Origin: Aegilops tauschii subsp. strangulata
Taxonomy: Eukaryota; Streptophyta; Magnoliopsida; Poales; Poaceae
Direction: 5' to 3'
NCBI RefSeq assembly: GCF_002575655.3
Contig: NC_053040.3
Location: forward strand, 355,878,267 to 355,942,266
Length of the DNA: 64,000 bases
The translations under genes were made by a program, and so were the position numbers. The notes beneath the pieces were generated by a model. The model saw only the letters and a program-made list of their open reading frames with translations. It was not told the DNA's origin and did no database searches. Below are positions 32,581-45,170 of this stretch, one piece after another. Positions within the stretch are counted from its first letter, which is position 1; each line of letters opens with the position of its first letter.

Positions 32581-33109
32581 CACGTCAAGAGGAATTTCTT
32601 TATAGTAGAGCCGATAATGGAGTGAATTCCATGCGTGCAACGCCACAAGCTACAGAGTAGTAGTAGAGCACTTTACGTACAGAGCCATATTGCACAGTTC
32701 CCAATGCCCCGCTAGGCTTTTCCGGCTCCTCAGGCTTAATTGGGAGGCGCTAGTTTAAATATGCTACTAGCTGGAAGCTGCAAGCGAGGTGCGGCTAGGG
32801 AGAGCACGTGAGCCACGGGATGCTGGGAAGGAAAACCCGTTCACGTGGCTAGGCTGTCCAATGCACCCAGATTGTGGGGCCGCACGTCCGTTTGACTTCA
32901 AAACTCAAACTACCCGTGTAAAATATTGGCTCGCAGCGAAGTGTAGTAGTACTATTTAAAAAAAAAAGCCGCCGTGCATTCGGCCGGGATCGAACCCACA
33001 AAACGAGGTATACACTCCCGCAACCACTAGTAGTACTCGTTGGAGTACAACGCAACCTAGAATCGCCTTTTGTCGCTAGTAGTATGTACATTGTTCCTTA
33101 CAAGAAACC

Positions 33110-33495
33110 CCTAATGGTTAATAGTATAGCCAGCTGCTGGCTATAAGCCAGTGCCATGTCATCTACAGCCCATCTTATAGCCAACATGTACAATAATAGA
33201 TCAAAAGAGTGTACTACTTTTTTATTATGTGGCCCACTTCTCATTCCCACAAAGTGCCTAGGAGCACGTGCTAGAGCTGGCTCTTCACGAAGAGCCCGCT
33301 TACCTTCTCTCTCCTCTTCTCTTTCCTCCAACTAAGCAGAAATATACTAGTTTATTTCTTATAGCCCGCTGACTCAGCTCTATTGTACTTGCTCTAATAA
33401 TGCAAGAAACCACTAAAATGCCAAGAAACTACTACCACTTGCATACGTGGCAGACTTAAGATAAGACTACCTTATCAACCATTGTACATGCTCTT
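33110..33495. mobile_element. MITE-like stretch
   Basis: The segment has 'tatagccagctgctggctata' style inverted motifs near 33125-33145. It carries repeated 'cattgtacatgctct/attgtacttgctct' ends (33382-33397 and 33480-33494) and little coding potential. These features fit a short DNA transposon with nested or duplicated ends. The superfamily is not clear to me. Confidence 0.35.
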
Positions 33496-34119
33496 ACCAA
33501 CAAAAATCCTCGAGTGACCTCCTACCTCCGGCCCGTCCACCTAGTCATCCTCGGCCATGGGACGCAGCTACCGCCGCTGGTAGAAGGCGAGGTCAAAACC
33601 GCCGGCAGTGCGGAGCCCATGTTGCGGCAGCCCGGATGCCAGCTCCGTCCGGCGCTCGCGGCCGCTAGCTAGCCAAGATAGCTCCGTCCAGCTGCTTGCC
33701 TGCAAGGTTTGCTAGCTAGATTGGCACGGCAGCGCGGCGGCTTGCTCGCGCGCACCGCGCTAAGGCCAGCCATCTGGCTCGAGCGAAGGCCAGCACGGCG
33801 GCTTGCTCGCTCGTGAGTCACGCTCGGGCCAGCCTGCCAACCCGTGCGGAGGCCAGCGCGGCGTCTGGCCCGTCCGGCGGAGCGGCGGCCAACTCGCTCA
33901 TCACCGGCGCCACTGATGAACACGCATCAGTACTGTTTGAAGTAATGTTTAGGAAAAATAATGATTTGAGGGGGAATAACAGGATAGAAGGTCAGATGTG
34001 GGTCCCTCGTGTCAATGGTCAAACAAAATGTGTTGGTTTAAGCTGCCTCTCAGCACAGACGTGTGGGCCAACCCTATCATAAATGGGTTTAAACGAACCT
34101 AATCGGCAGGAGTACTAGG

Positions 34120-34173
34120 TAGTTTTTGGCGTGGATTAAGAAATTTTGGGTATGTTTTTGCTATTTTTTGTAC
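34120..34173 (+). repeat. 54-bp repeat, copy 2 (partner at 32014-32067)
   Basis: Direct repeat of 32014-32067 with one c/t difference. The two copies are 2.1 kb apart. Confidence 0.9.
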
Positions 34174-35439
34174 AATAGATTCTTCCTAGGGCTGGTTGAA
34201 AGTGGTAGTTTTTTGTTAAATACTCTACATATTGTAAGTAGGAGTGAAAGTTAAGCTTTGGAAGCCAATAAGCAAGGCTAGTTACATAGTGCATATGTGT
34301 ACATGATTGAAAGTGAATATCAACCATGAGTGACTAATATCTTGATGGAAAACTCGAAACTATGGAATACTAGGAAAAAATGCATGGTTGGAAATACTAG
34401 CAATGTTCATGTCCGTTGCAACGAATCATAATTAGAATAATACTTATTCACAAACTTGGTACAAAACACTCTAATTTTGATATACATATGTCACTAGAGA
34501 TATATTATGTTTCAATTAGAATATATTCCTTGGGCTGTTTTGGTGAGGTCAGGGAGGGATGTGGTTGGTTTTAAGATACTAATTATGGGTTTTTTCTGCA
34601 AATTGGTAGACAAGTGGGATGTTGGTGAGAAAAGGCAACAACTTACCTCACAATCGTTAGATGTAGATCTAATGGTCAGAAATGACGGATGGCAGACACA
34701 CCAGCATCACCAACTTAGTCTTGTGTAGGAGTACTAGCAAGATCCGTGCATTGCATGGAACATCAAGATGCATTTTTTTATAAAACACTTGTTGTGATTG
34801 ACCCTTGCGGGAGTAATCCCATGTGTAAAAACTAATGATATCTCAAGAAATATGAGATAAGGTGAAGAGGAGTGGGGTGTGGTGGTGGTTGGTGGTCGGA
34901 CTGAGCGGAGGCATGGGGATTGACGACGCCGGCAGCGGCCACCAGGCCAGTTTGTTCCAGAGGCTTCCTTTCTTAATTACTCAACAATGAGGTTTGTTGG
35001 AGATAAGGATGAACGAGGGAAGGCCTATTCTGCAAATGTGGAGAGGGGTGCGGGTATCTTTTAGTTTAATTTCGATCTGTCAGATATAGATCGGACGGTC
35101 TATATTGCAAGATGGCACACGTACCATCATCACCAACTCGGTTTTTTATAAGAGAAGAAATATAAGTATGGAGATACAAACGTATTATCGATACTTGCTT
35201 CCGTAAACTAGCATCTACATTCTATTCAACGCCTCGGCATGTGGGGCCTTAGCACAATGACTTCTCGACTGTGTAAAACAAAGATTTTCCCATCGCCGAC
35301 AAGGAGGGGGTGACGGCGGCGCGCTTTTTGGCTTGCTCTAGTCCTAGTAGTCATACTAGGTGGTCTAAGCACATGTATATTTTTTTTTCACGTCTCGTGT
35401 TCGCCGTACTGCCACGACTGTTGATGAATAGACGGTAAG

Positions 35440-36600
35440 TTATTCATGGGGAAACCCTTGTTGAGCGTGTTTGCGAGAGAGAGAGAGACAGTGTGCGTGT
35501 GTGATATGTTAGAGACTGAGGCAATGATAACAGATTCTTTGTGTCTATGTGTGTGGAGGATAGAGAGAGACATGTACATGGGGCTTTGTGTTGTGTAACG
35601 TGGAGACACATATACATAATTAGAGAGTGAGTGTGTGAGATACACATGCGGACATGAGGAGAGATGAGGATTCAGATAAATGGGTGTTTGTGCGTGTCTG
35701 TGTGTGTTTGTGCACGCGTTTGTGTGTGAGAGGGAGAGAGTGTATGTGGAGTAGAGAGACCACTGATGATGTAAACCTAGTATAAGGGAAGGGGGAATGG
35801 TGTGACGTTGTAGTAGCGAGATAGCACGGGTGCGGGCGGGGGGAGCAGACTATTTGGTAGAGACATCGAGTGTGTGTGTGGGAGAGGGGTGTGAGAGCGA
35901 GAGAAAGAGAGAGCTAGCGACGGAGAGAGAGAGAGAGAGAGGAAGAGAGGGGGCGAGAGGGGTCGTTTGTGTCCATAAATGGCATATAGATAGGGAGACA
36001 ATGTTGATGTTGTCCGAAATTGGCCTATGAACAGAGACACAAGGGAAGCGAGTCATCGTGTGTGTGATAGGGACTTCATGAGAGATCTAGAATAGATGGT
36101 GTAGAGAACAATGTGCGAAATCGAGAACGATTATACATTAGGGAGCTATGCAAAGAGTCACGACATATATGTATACAGGGAAGGAGCTGGGGCGGGTCCG
36201 CATGTGGGAGAGATAGAAAGAGGAGAGTGGTGCACAAGGAGACAAAGTGTGCTTGTTTGCAGTGGGGGTGGTGTGTGAGGTGAGTGCGCGAGAACCACAT
36301 GACTAGGGAGATAGACGTTTGGGGGCGACGTTTTGTGTGTCTCGGAAATATACACTCTACATAGTGCGTGTGCTTGGGTAAGAGAGATAGCGGGAGACCT
36401 AGAGAGTGAGGGAAGAGATGTGTGCATGCCCGAGAGACAAAGTGATAGAGACCTATGTTGGGGTCCGGACTTTACAAGAGAGAGGGGTGTTAATGTGCTT
36501 GTGTGTTGGTGTTTGGGGGAGAGAACGACTTCTCTATGTGTGTGTGTGTGTGGTGGTGGGGGGGGGCTTGACTTCAGATAAAGAGTGAGGTGTCTATATT
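35440..36600. repeat. Long purine/GT-rich low-complexity region
   Basis: About 1.1 kb on the plus strand is dominated by gagaga, gtgtgt and mixed agag/tgtg runs, for example around 35474, 35690-35730, 35870-35945 and 36535-36565. Minus-strand frames such as 36158-36634 are Ser/Leu/His-rich translations of this composition and are not genes. Confidence 0.8.
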
Positions 36601-37239
36601 TGAGGGACTTTAGCGTAATTGAGATATTGTGCACTCATGGTTGATCAATTTGTTTCACAGTTTGTACTATGAGATAACGATACTTTTGAACATGCGTGAT
36701 ATACCTTGATGTACCAGAATTACAAACCTAAGATTGGAATTTTGGAATTCGACTCCATCATTAGCTTTTGTAATTCATTTAAACGGAGGTACATTTTTTA
36801 AACCGGGATTTCGTGATTTCAAATTCATATATCAAACCCAGAGATATACACATACGGGCATGTTCAAACTTTATAATCATCCACTTTATTCATACACATA
36901 CACATTTTTGCTTTTGTCATCATATTTAGGATAAACACATTTGGAATTTCATTTGAATTGGACCGTATGATGGTATTTGCTTGTACTAGCTCAATGATCC
37001 ATACTTGAATTGAATGGACAATCTAAGTTTCGAGTTGGAGACATTGATTTTCAAAACTTGCACATTTTTTTTGCCTGCAAAACAAACAAATTGTCGGCCA
37101 TGATATCATAGTCGGCCGTACGAGAGCAGAATACTTATAATTTTAGGCGCCAAAAACTTTCAAACTTCCCGCTCACATCGAAATATCACGCGCCTGAAAG
37201 TTTAGCCCTGCGATATTCCTGTTTACCCCTGCCACATGA

Positions 37240-39723
37240 ATGGAAAAGGGCTGCTTTGGTAACTCCATTGTTTTCCCCTCTTTGCCCCCAACATTCTTCC
37301 CTAGAGCCCCTCCCCTTGCCCTCCCCGACCCCCAACCATGGCAAGCCGCCGAATCTAGTCCTCCGCTGCAGCGGTGGACCTCACACCCCGCCGGATCTAC
37401 CTTCCGCACCTTGGAACCCCCAACTGCCAACTCACCACTTCATCGGAGCCGCTTCAGCGACTGGCTTGTCCACCGCTCCAGATCTCCTTGACCGCCATCA
37501 TGGTCCACCGCACCGGATTTGCTTAACCGGCGCCCTCGTCCACCACAGCGTAGGCCCTTCACTGACTCCCTCGTCCGCCCCTTCGCTGGCCCTTCATACA
37601 AGCCCTCGTCCGCCGCAACAGATCCGCCTCACCGAAAGCACTGTACAACGCGCCCGCCGAAGCCTTCGTCCACTGCACCGGACCCGCTCCACGGACGCCA
37701 TATTCAACTCCACCGGCCCTGCTTTACCGACGCCGCAGCCTCATCAGGTTATTTCGATTTGTACTCCTTCGGTTTTTCTCTTTATCGTGCAACTGTTCAC
37801 TTACCACAGATGAGCTTTCTTGTATGTCGACAGGCGTCGCAACCGTAGCACCGGAGCCGCTTCAGCGACGGCGACAGCCGGCCCAAACTCAACCGCAACA
37901 CGAGCACCATCGACGATCCTTAGCTATCAAGTATGACAACGATACCCATACGCCGCCAAGAATCAGGTACTATTATCCAACGGCCGGCGCCTACGTTCAC
38001 TTTCCTAGCATAAGCACCGCACCTTTGAATTTCTTCAGGGCATCATTCAGTTTTTCATGAGACGCATTATTCTGCTTGCACCTGTAGGGCCATACTTCTG
38101 GCAGTGAACATGTTACATGTGCTAAATTACATACCAGTGCACATATAGTTAATATGCTTTAGTTTTGTTCTGATGCCACCTGTTGGTTCCATCAGACTGC
38201 TTAATGTTCTCTATGCTTAATTACACATCAGCAAACTAGCATGTGGTTCCGCTGCTTTTTGTTCGTTTTACCCTACATTTTCTGATGCTAGCTATTACAT
38301 CACTGCTCCGAGCCTCTGTTCATTACTTGTTTGTGTGTTCTTGATCTTCCCAAGTTGCATGACTAATTTGATGCTTCTATTAATTATGGAGCTGCCAACC
38401 CCATCAAGCAAAATATTTGTTCTTTTGGGGCTGACACCTCGAACCAGCATAAAAATAGAGGGAAGCAGATATATTGTCGTGTATGCACACACCCTTCTTT
38501 CATTAGTTTAGATGAACCATTGATGATCAATTCGGACCAGTGCATGCGATTAAAATTAATTTTACCTAAATAGATGGTGCAGAATAAACTACAACAACTA
38601 GATTTGCAACCATGGGATGCTGACGATATCTTCAAAGAACATTGCAACAGCAGCTAGGCTTCACAGCAACATATGGTAAGCCAGTGTGTTTTAGTACATG
38701 TGAAATGTAATGCGAGTGGGCTGCTTTCTTGGCTTGTGCCCTCAACGTGTAATCCTACCGAATTACAAATAGTTCAGTTGTCTGCTTTGCTGTATTGCTT
38801 GATTCGAATGCTTATTTGTTGTTACGCTATACCTGAGTTGGCCAATATGTCAGCAGTGCCTGCTATACTATCGTAAAGAAATGCATGCCTATTTCATTTG
38901 AGTCCTTAACTTTTCCTCTCAACTTCATCACAAGACTGTCTTCGTAGTTTATATGAGGCCACACTGTTAAGTGCTTTCTCAGATTATTTCAACTACTTAG
39001 ATGCCTTGGCAACTTAAATATAGCGGTTGTACACTCCCTTTCAACTAGGGATGTCAACTGGGTCTTGTTTAATCCCGATTAAAGTCCACTAGTGGTATTA
39101 TAGTTCAAAAGAGTTTTTGTTTTTTGAGGAAAATGAACTAGGGAGGTAGCAAAAACTAACTAGATGGGACTGGCGGATGTCGTTTATTTGCCACTTACAT
39201 CCCTAGTTTCATCTTACCATTTTAATTTCTTTTTGGCTGATGCTGCTTCGAACCATTTCAATATAGTTTGCCATGCTCGGCAATATTTCGTCCCTCGTTT
39301 ACCATGTAAGCTTACTACCTGGATCATACGATAACTATCTCTTACTGATGTCCAGCAGAAACCTTTCAGCATGCCGTTCACACTAGGACACAATGTACAA
39401 CCCCAGAATCTATTTGTGGAAGTAGTGCGCCATCCATGTTACCAGATGGTAGCAGTTCAGAGGCAACACCGCCGGAGAGCAGTCTGAGCACAGATATTAT
39501 AGTGCTTGAGGCTCTACTAGAGGCAGAAAGAGATGGTGTGGCTGCCATGAATGAGGTAATCTTTATCTTGAGGCTGGAAATTACGGAATTAGCGGCATGC
39601 ATTATGCAAGCAACCCAAGAATTGGAGGAAGTAAGAATGTTGCATTTGAAGACGGAGGAGGTCCTGCTGTTTCTGCTATCTGAAGCCCAAGGTAATCCCG
39701 GTTCTTCTTTAGATACCAGTTGA
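37240..39723 (+). CDS. Putative TNPA-like CACTA gene, first unit (exons incomplete)
   Basis: A Pro-rich first exon region (about 37240-37745; PPLALPDPQPW, PPTANSPLHRS in one frame) is followed by possible small exons. One runs 38585 to about 38670 and meets a stop at 38657. A clear last exon at about 39363-39690 encodes SGSSAPSMLPDGSSSEATPP and then a heptad-type coiled coil (LEALLEAERDGVAAMNEVIF..LEITELAACIMQATQELEEV). GT follows SEAQ at 39691. The position in the right half of the CACTA element, the plus strand and the coiled-coil end suggest a TNPA-like DNA-binding accessory protein. That is inference from context, and the first exons cannot be joined confidently. The unit may be a pseudogene. 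Confidence 0.4.
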
Positions 39724-40249
39724 AATTGTCATTAGATTATTGTACTTCCATGTTGTGTCAAGTCTCTGAATGGATTATGTTGCAAGACCCCCTATGTTGT
39801 CCATGTGTTGTAATGTTCCGAATTTTTTAGGCGAGGTAATCCTCAGTACTTGTACGATTGACATAAGGTGAACTGTTTTTCGTGTGAGCATATTGTATTG
39901 GATGAAATAACTGTTTGACTCAGAGTGTATCCAACCTACTGAATTCGAAGATCACGACATTTCTAAATCATAATCACATATAAAGGTGGAATAAATCTTT
40001 GTTGTGGTTTTGAAGAAATAAATAACAAAATGTATAATTATCTGTGGATATTCGTAATCGAATACAAATTGGATTTGAATTTAGTTTGCCAGGTCCCAGG
40101 GCAAACGTGAATGCTAATTCTCCCAAGTTTTGAACGAAGCGGCCAGACACCCACTATAATTTGTGGGCTGCCCGAAGCAAGTGTTTACGAGATGCAAATT
40201 ACTATCTACCCCTGACACTTGACATCCTTATCGACCAGATTTACACTGC

Positions 40250-40600
40250 TTTCGATAGGGGTAGACTAGTAACTTCAATCAGACGTGACACGACGGCCTC
40301 TGAGCCCATTCAGACACGGTGGGCGCCAAACGTGGGCGGGAAAACTCATTTGATTCAAGCTCGTCCGAAAGACATGTGTCTCTTCCTCCATTTCCCCATT
40401 CATACACGGTGGGCGGCAAAACAAACTCTCCTCGTCCGAAATCGATGTAGGCTAATATTTTAAATAGGGGCAGATGTGTAACTTCCATCAGACGTGACAC
40501 AACCGCCCTACCTGTCAGGCCTGTTCATACACCGTGGGTGCCAACCGTGGGTGGAAAAATACCCTCTCCTCGCCCGAAATAGTTACCGGCAAATATTTGG
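40250..40600 (+). repeat. Imperfect tandem duplication, about 209-bp period
   Basis: The block ggggtagac(t/g)...gtaacttc(a/c)atcagacgtgacac starts at 40258 and again at 40467, each followed by an 'acggtgggcgccaa/accgtgggtgccaa' block and 'ctcgtccgaaa/ctcgcccgaaa'. It lies just upstream of the second TNPA-like unit and could contain its promoter. Confidence 0.7.
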
Positions 40601-40603
40601 GAG

Positions 40604-43600
40604 ATGCGAGATTACCGTCCTATCCCCAACCGACGCGATGTCCGAAATTTTAAACGGGGGATAAGTTCGTACCTTTCCCCCATTTCAGAGAAGCGCGTCC
40701 CAAAGTTTGAGACCCCCCCTCCCCTCCATTTCCCCATTCATACACCGTCGGCGGCACGACAACCTCCGCACTGCGGCCAGCCTCCTCCGTCCACCACCCC
40801 ATCCTCCACCTTGCCGGAGCCGCTACCCCTACCCCGTCGTCCACTGCAAGAGATGGACGTCTCTCATCCACGGCGCTGGACCAGGATCCTTTCATCGCCT
40901 CCTCTCGCTTCATCGGCGCCGTCGTCCACCTTGCCGTTGCCGCTCCTACGACCGCCTCATCCACGGCAACAGGATATATCCCCCGACCCGGCCGTCTGCC
41001 GTCTAAAGTCTTCTTCCCCGCCGCTGACAGCCATCGCACCCGCATCACCCTCAACGTATCAGCATAGGCCTACACGGCGTCGCAAGAGAGGTGGTACTCT
41101 TCCATATGTTCTTAAGTTATTGATCTCACCCGGAAAATAGATCGTAATTTGTTTACTGTACTTTTCTTGTCCGTACCAAATCGTAGTGGCTAGTTGAAAG
41201 CAAACATTGGTTGCGAAGTAGCTTTGTCCGGTTTGCACCTTTAGATCCGCCATGGCACGGGCACTATACTCATAAAGCTTATGGTTTCCCCCCTTTATAT
41301 TCACTACCATCATCGTAGGTGCTTCGTGTCGTGCTAGCACTGCTCCTCAAGACCTCAACCCAAAGCTTACGTGTTGAAATACGAATCTGATATGATGCTC
41401 ATATCACTAAAACAGAGAACGTTTAATTGGTCACCTAATGTTCCTACATTCGTTTTGAAAAGCATGTGTGCCACCCACTGGTCCAGCTAGTTCCACTTTC
41501 CTGATTTTTCTCTTGATGCTTAGGGTTTTCCCCTTTTATCTACTCTACTATGATCTGCGTAGGTGCTTTCTGTCGTACTAGCATTACTCCACCCTTCAAG
41601 CTAAACAACACAACACTCAGAATTCGAAAGCTTAGTTGTTCAAATATGATTGTGATATGATACTGATATTAGTTAACCGACACATTTAATTGGTTAGCTA
41701 AAGGTCCCACTTGAGTTTCCAAATGCATGTCGCGACATATAGAGAGACAGCATAATTGCATTTCTTTGTCACTTGTTGACCGTACTTTCTTGTCCATACC
41801 AAATCTTAGTTGTTATTTCAAAGCAAACATCGGTTGCTAACTACCCTTTGCACGGTTTGCAGCTTCAGATCTGCCATCCCACTGCCACGGTCAACACTGT
41901 ACTCATCATGCTTATGTTTTCCCATTTTATGATGACCACAATCAGCCTACGTGGTTCGTGTCGTAATAGCACTGCTCCACCCATCGAGCTAAACAAGCTT
42001 AGTTGTACAAATTCATATATGATATTATTGCTGATATTAGTAGAACTGAGAGATGTTTAATTGGTTAGCTAAATGTTCCTACTTTAGTTTCGAAATGCAT
42101 GTGAGCCACATATGGAGAGACCGGAAAGAATAATATTTCTCTGTGCGCTCTGGTTCATCATGGGTGGCCAACCGACATTGTATTGAAAGACTTGTAATAT
42201 CATCAATCTGCTTGCTCTTCTTTAAGATGATACTCTTCTCTTGCGGTCGACTGGTCAGGTCGAGTTGTTCTCCCTTAGTATATTTTGAATCTGTCAGGTC
42301 AGGTCGACTTGTTCTTCTTTACTATATGTTGAAGCTATCATCTGCGAAGTGTCATCACTTCTGGAGCTCTCATATTTTGAGTAGTAGGCCACATTATATT
42401 AATGCACACAACAAATTACAGCATGCATGACATCTTTTAAAAGAATTGCAAAGATAGCACAAAGGGGTTTACAGGGAGGCAGTATTGGATTAGAATCACT
42501 TCTGCATTACAAAGAAAATCTCACTTGTTTTTATGTTTTCATGCATGTCAGATATTGAACATTATCAAAATGAATATGAGAATGGGCGCACGAGAGGAAT
42601 ATTGCGGAACGATCCACTGGCTAACAAACTTGGCATGGTGGAGGATGGCCTATCTTATTCACCCATCAAGGTGCTTGCTCTAACTTTGCAAAGTTGTATT
42701 GGTCGCACATATTTTGCATCTGACCTCTTGCATTACTTCTACTTTGTTACACCATCTGCTTAGTTTAAGCATCATATATGAGTATATGCCATACCTATCC
42801 ATTTTCTGTACCTATTCCATGTGTCGTCACACTATGCTTTTCCAGTCAAATGTTGTTCTTTCGTAATAGATGTCCAAAAGGAAGAGGGTGAGTGCAGATC
42901 CTCATGGAGTACAAACTAGGTATTTGGAAAAGGTAGTGATACCTGTTAAATCAGATAGATCAGCAGCCACAGAAAACACAGGCCCAACTGTACCACACTT
43001 TACCCCTACTCCAGTGGCCAAACCCCTATTAGAACTGCTGGGAGCCCAGCGTCAGGTACTGCCTATGGTATCAATTCAAAATTTGAACTCCTAAATTTCT
43101 GCTTGTGCCTTACCTTCTCTCTTGTATGAAAACTAATTTCAGATGAATCTCCTTGCTCAAAGGATCATACGATCTCAAAACAATAATGGGCTCTGCATTG
43201 CTCTTGTCAGTACCTCTCTCCCTTTTGCCTTGTAACGCTGTACTTAATTAATTGCTATTTGATTATGTATCATCAGTCTGCACCTGAGCTTCATTATCCT
43301 CTGTTTCTTCCAATATTATTTGATCTATATTTACTCTTTGCAAAATGTAGAATAATGGCAACGCTTATAAAGAATTTTCTTTGGGGAATTTATTGTATTA
43401 TCCTTCCATCAACATGGAGAAGGGCTTTGTCCAGCCCGTGTTAACATGTAATGTAAGTTCATCCTTCTCAAGCCTTCAAACTTTGTTCTAGTATAGATTT
43501 GGATAGGCATCATTTCCTCCACTGCTGTTTGCTTTGCTGTTTACATCTGATTGGATGTTTGCAACAACTACCAGTTGCAAATTGTAGTTGTAAAAACATG

Positions 43601-44119
43601 TTCCTTACGTAGAATAGATCCATTTATTTGCTTCTATAATTGTGAAACCTGTTACGTGTCTCCTAGTTTCTCTTTCAGACTCGTATCTCTTACGCCAGGC
43701 AGAACTTTAGGGAAGATAGTGAGCCAAACCATCTTGAGGACAGTGAGATGACCCCAAGGTCCTGTCTTGATGAAGACAGTGAGTTGAAGCTACTCACCAG
43801 CAGGTGTGAGACAACCTCTGTGCAGTCGCTGCCTCAATCAGTTCGACTTCTTCAGTCTCAACTTAAAGCGGAAAGGCTTGCTTCAGCTCAGCTCCGACTT
43901 GAAGTCAAAGATGCAATGAAGATGTCAGAGGACTGCCGTGCGCACCATCATGCCTTAAATCTAGTGTTGATGCATCTATCGTTGACACAACCGAGGTCTA
44001 CTCAGCTTCTTCAGCTGTTTGGGGGGCCCGACGTGGCCAGGCCTAGTGCCTTCCGAAGTGCTCTCAGTTTTGTATATTCTTTTGTCGGCGCATTTATTTG
44101 CACTGGTGGCGAACTTTGA
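40604..44119 (+). CDS. Putative TNPA-like CACTA gene, second unit
   Basis: The first exon begins with an ATG at 40604 (MRDYRPIPNRRDV) and becomes Pro/Ser/Arg-rich (to about 41085). Candidate exons follow near 42546-42668 (MSDIEHYQNEYENGRTRGIL..), 42870-43055 (MSKRKRVSADPHGVQTRYLE..), 43142-43208 (MNLLAQRIIRSQNNNGLC..) and 43350-43450. The last exon (about 43679-44119) encodes ARQNFREDSEPNHLEDSEMT and then a coiled coil (SVRLLQSQLKAERLASAQLR..LEVKDAMKMSEDC), stop at 44117-44119. The KRKR stretch could be a nuclear signal. Layout resembles the first unit, so the two look like diverged tandem copies. TNPA binds sub-terminal repeats in known CACTA elements; assigning that role here is inference. 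Confidence 0.45.
41130..42110 (+). repeat. Repeated blocks within an intron of the second TNPA-like unit
   Basis: A block tttcttgtcc(g/a)taccaaatc...aaagcaaaca(t)...ggtttgca starts at about 41162 and again at about 41786. A block around cgtaggtgctt.cgtgtcg.gctagcactgctcc occurs near 41314, 41558 and 41948. The copies are diverged. They explain the small open frames here. Confidence 0.6.
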
Positions 44120-44280
44120 TGCCCAGTGGATGTAATATGTGTGATAGCCGTGATAGCCTAGCGTAAGTTGCTTGCTTATTTATTTCCTTGTTGTCTTGTT
44201 TATTTGTTTGCTTGTAGTCATTGCAGTTCTTTTTCCGCGGTTTGCTAGTGGCTGCAATAACCTATTTTTTAAAACTAGGC

Positions 44281-45170
44281 TACAATAACCATGGGCTAAT
44301 ATTTACTGTAGTGACACTTGGCCTCCTACGGGCCGTAGAAACAGTGGGCCTTCTACGGGCCGTAGAAACAGTGGGCCTTCTATGGGTCGTAGAAACAATG
44401 GGCCTTCTACGGGCCGTAGAAACAATGAGCCTTCTACGGGCCGTATCATCAATGGGCCTTATACGGGCAGTATGATCGATTGGCCAAACATGGGCCAATA
44501 ACAGGCCGCATTATGGCCGTAAACGGGCTAGAGTTGGAATCGTCCGTTCATGGGCCGACCATACCGGGTCATCGTTAATAGGCCGTATTTGATGACGCTA
44601 TGAAAATGGCCCAATGTATTAACGAACCACAAACGGGCCGACTGTAACCACGTGCTGAATTTGGCCCACAAGCAGAAAATGACAGTAACGGGCCGTAAGT
44701 AAACGAATGCTGGAAATGAGCCCAAGAATAAATGGGCTCTAAGAAGGCCGAAAGATAACATGGGCTGGAAACGGCCCAACGGAATAACGGGCCGTTAATG
44801 GGTATAAAGTGATACACTGTTCATTACGGGCCAGTTTCACCACGGGCCGTTAATGGGTGTAAAGTGATACACTGTTCATTACGGGCCAGTTTCACCATGG
44901 GCCGTTAATAGGCCAAGAGTTACATAGGGCCTCATATGGGCCGAAAGACGTCATGGGCCATACATGGGCCAGAAGTGAAAACGGGCTGGAATCATATTGG
45001 GTGGCCCAGATGACGCTACTGGGCCTAATTCGGATAGGGCGTAACGGGCCTTGGGTTAGCGGGCTGTAAATGGGCTATATGCGAACAGGCCGTTAACAGG
45101 CTTTACATGGGCCGGCCCGCCACCTTTTGACCAAGTCAAACGGGCCGGCCTTTTCATAGGAATGGGCCTC
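44281..45170. repeat. CACTA right sub-terminal region dense in GGGCC motifs
   Basis: Some forty GGGCC/GGCCC motifs recur about every 15-30 bases, mostly as 'acgggccgt', 'atgggcc' or 'aacgggc'. A 60-bp piece (gggccgttaatgggt to acgggccagtttcacca) is repeated at about 44790 and 44850. This fits clustered binding sites near the end of a CACTA element. No gene is present. Confidence 0.8.
44320..44481. repeat. 27-bp tandem array with an 8+1+8 inverted repeat, six units
   Basis: The start of each unit (cc of gggccttctac) falls at 44322, 44349, 44376, 44403, 44430 and 44457, exactly 27 apart. The best units contain TTCTACGG-G-CCGTAGAA, a perfect 8-bp inverted repeat around one G. The last units decay to cttatacgggcagtatg. 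Confidence 0.92.

Larger units (their letters stand above)
31795..37200. other. CACTA interior: LINE-like tail, MITEs and low-complexity DNA, no gene
   Basis: No gene is supported here. Subfeatures are listed separately: a LINE-like tail (32480-32580), a repeated 54-mer (32014 and 34120), a MITE-like stretch (33110-33495), and GA/GT-rich DNA (35440-36600). A GC-rich patch at 33500-33930 repeats 'ggccagc' and 'cggcggcttgctcg' motifs and has no credible frame. 34180-35430 and 36600-37200 are AT-rich and otherwise unremarkable. Confidence 0.5.

Noticed and set aside
36158..36634. 158-aa minus-strand Ser/His-rich frame
   Set aside because: It is a product of the GA/GT-rich low-complexity tract.
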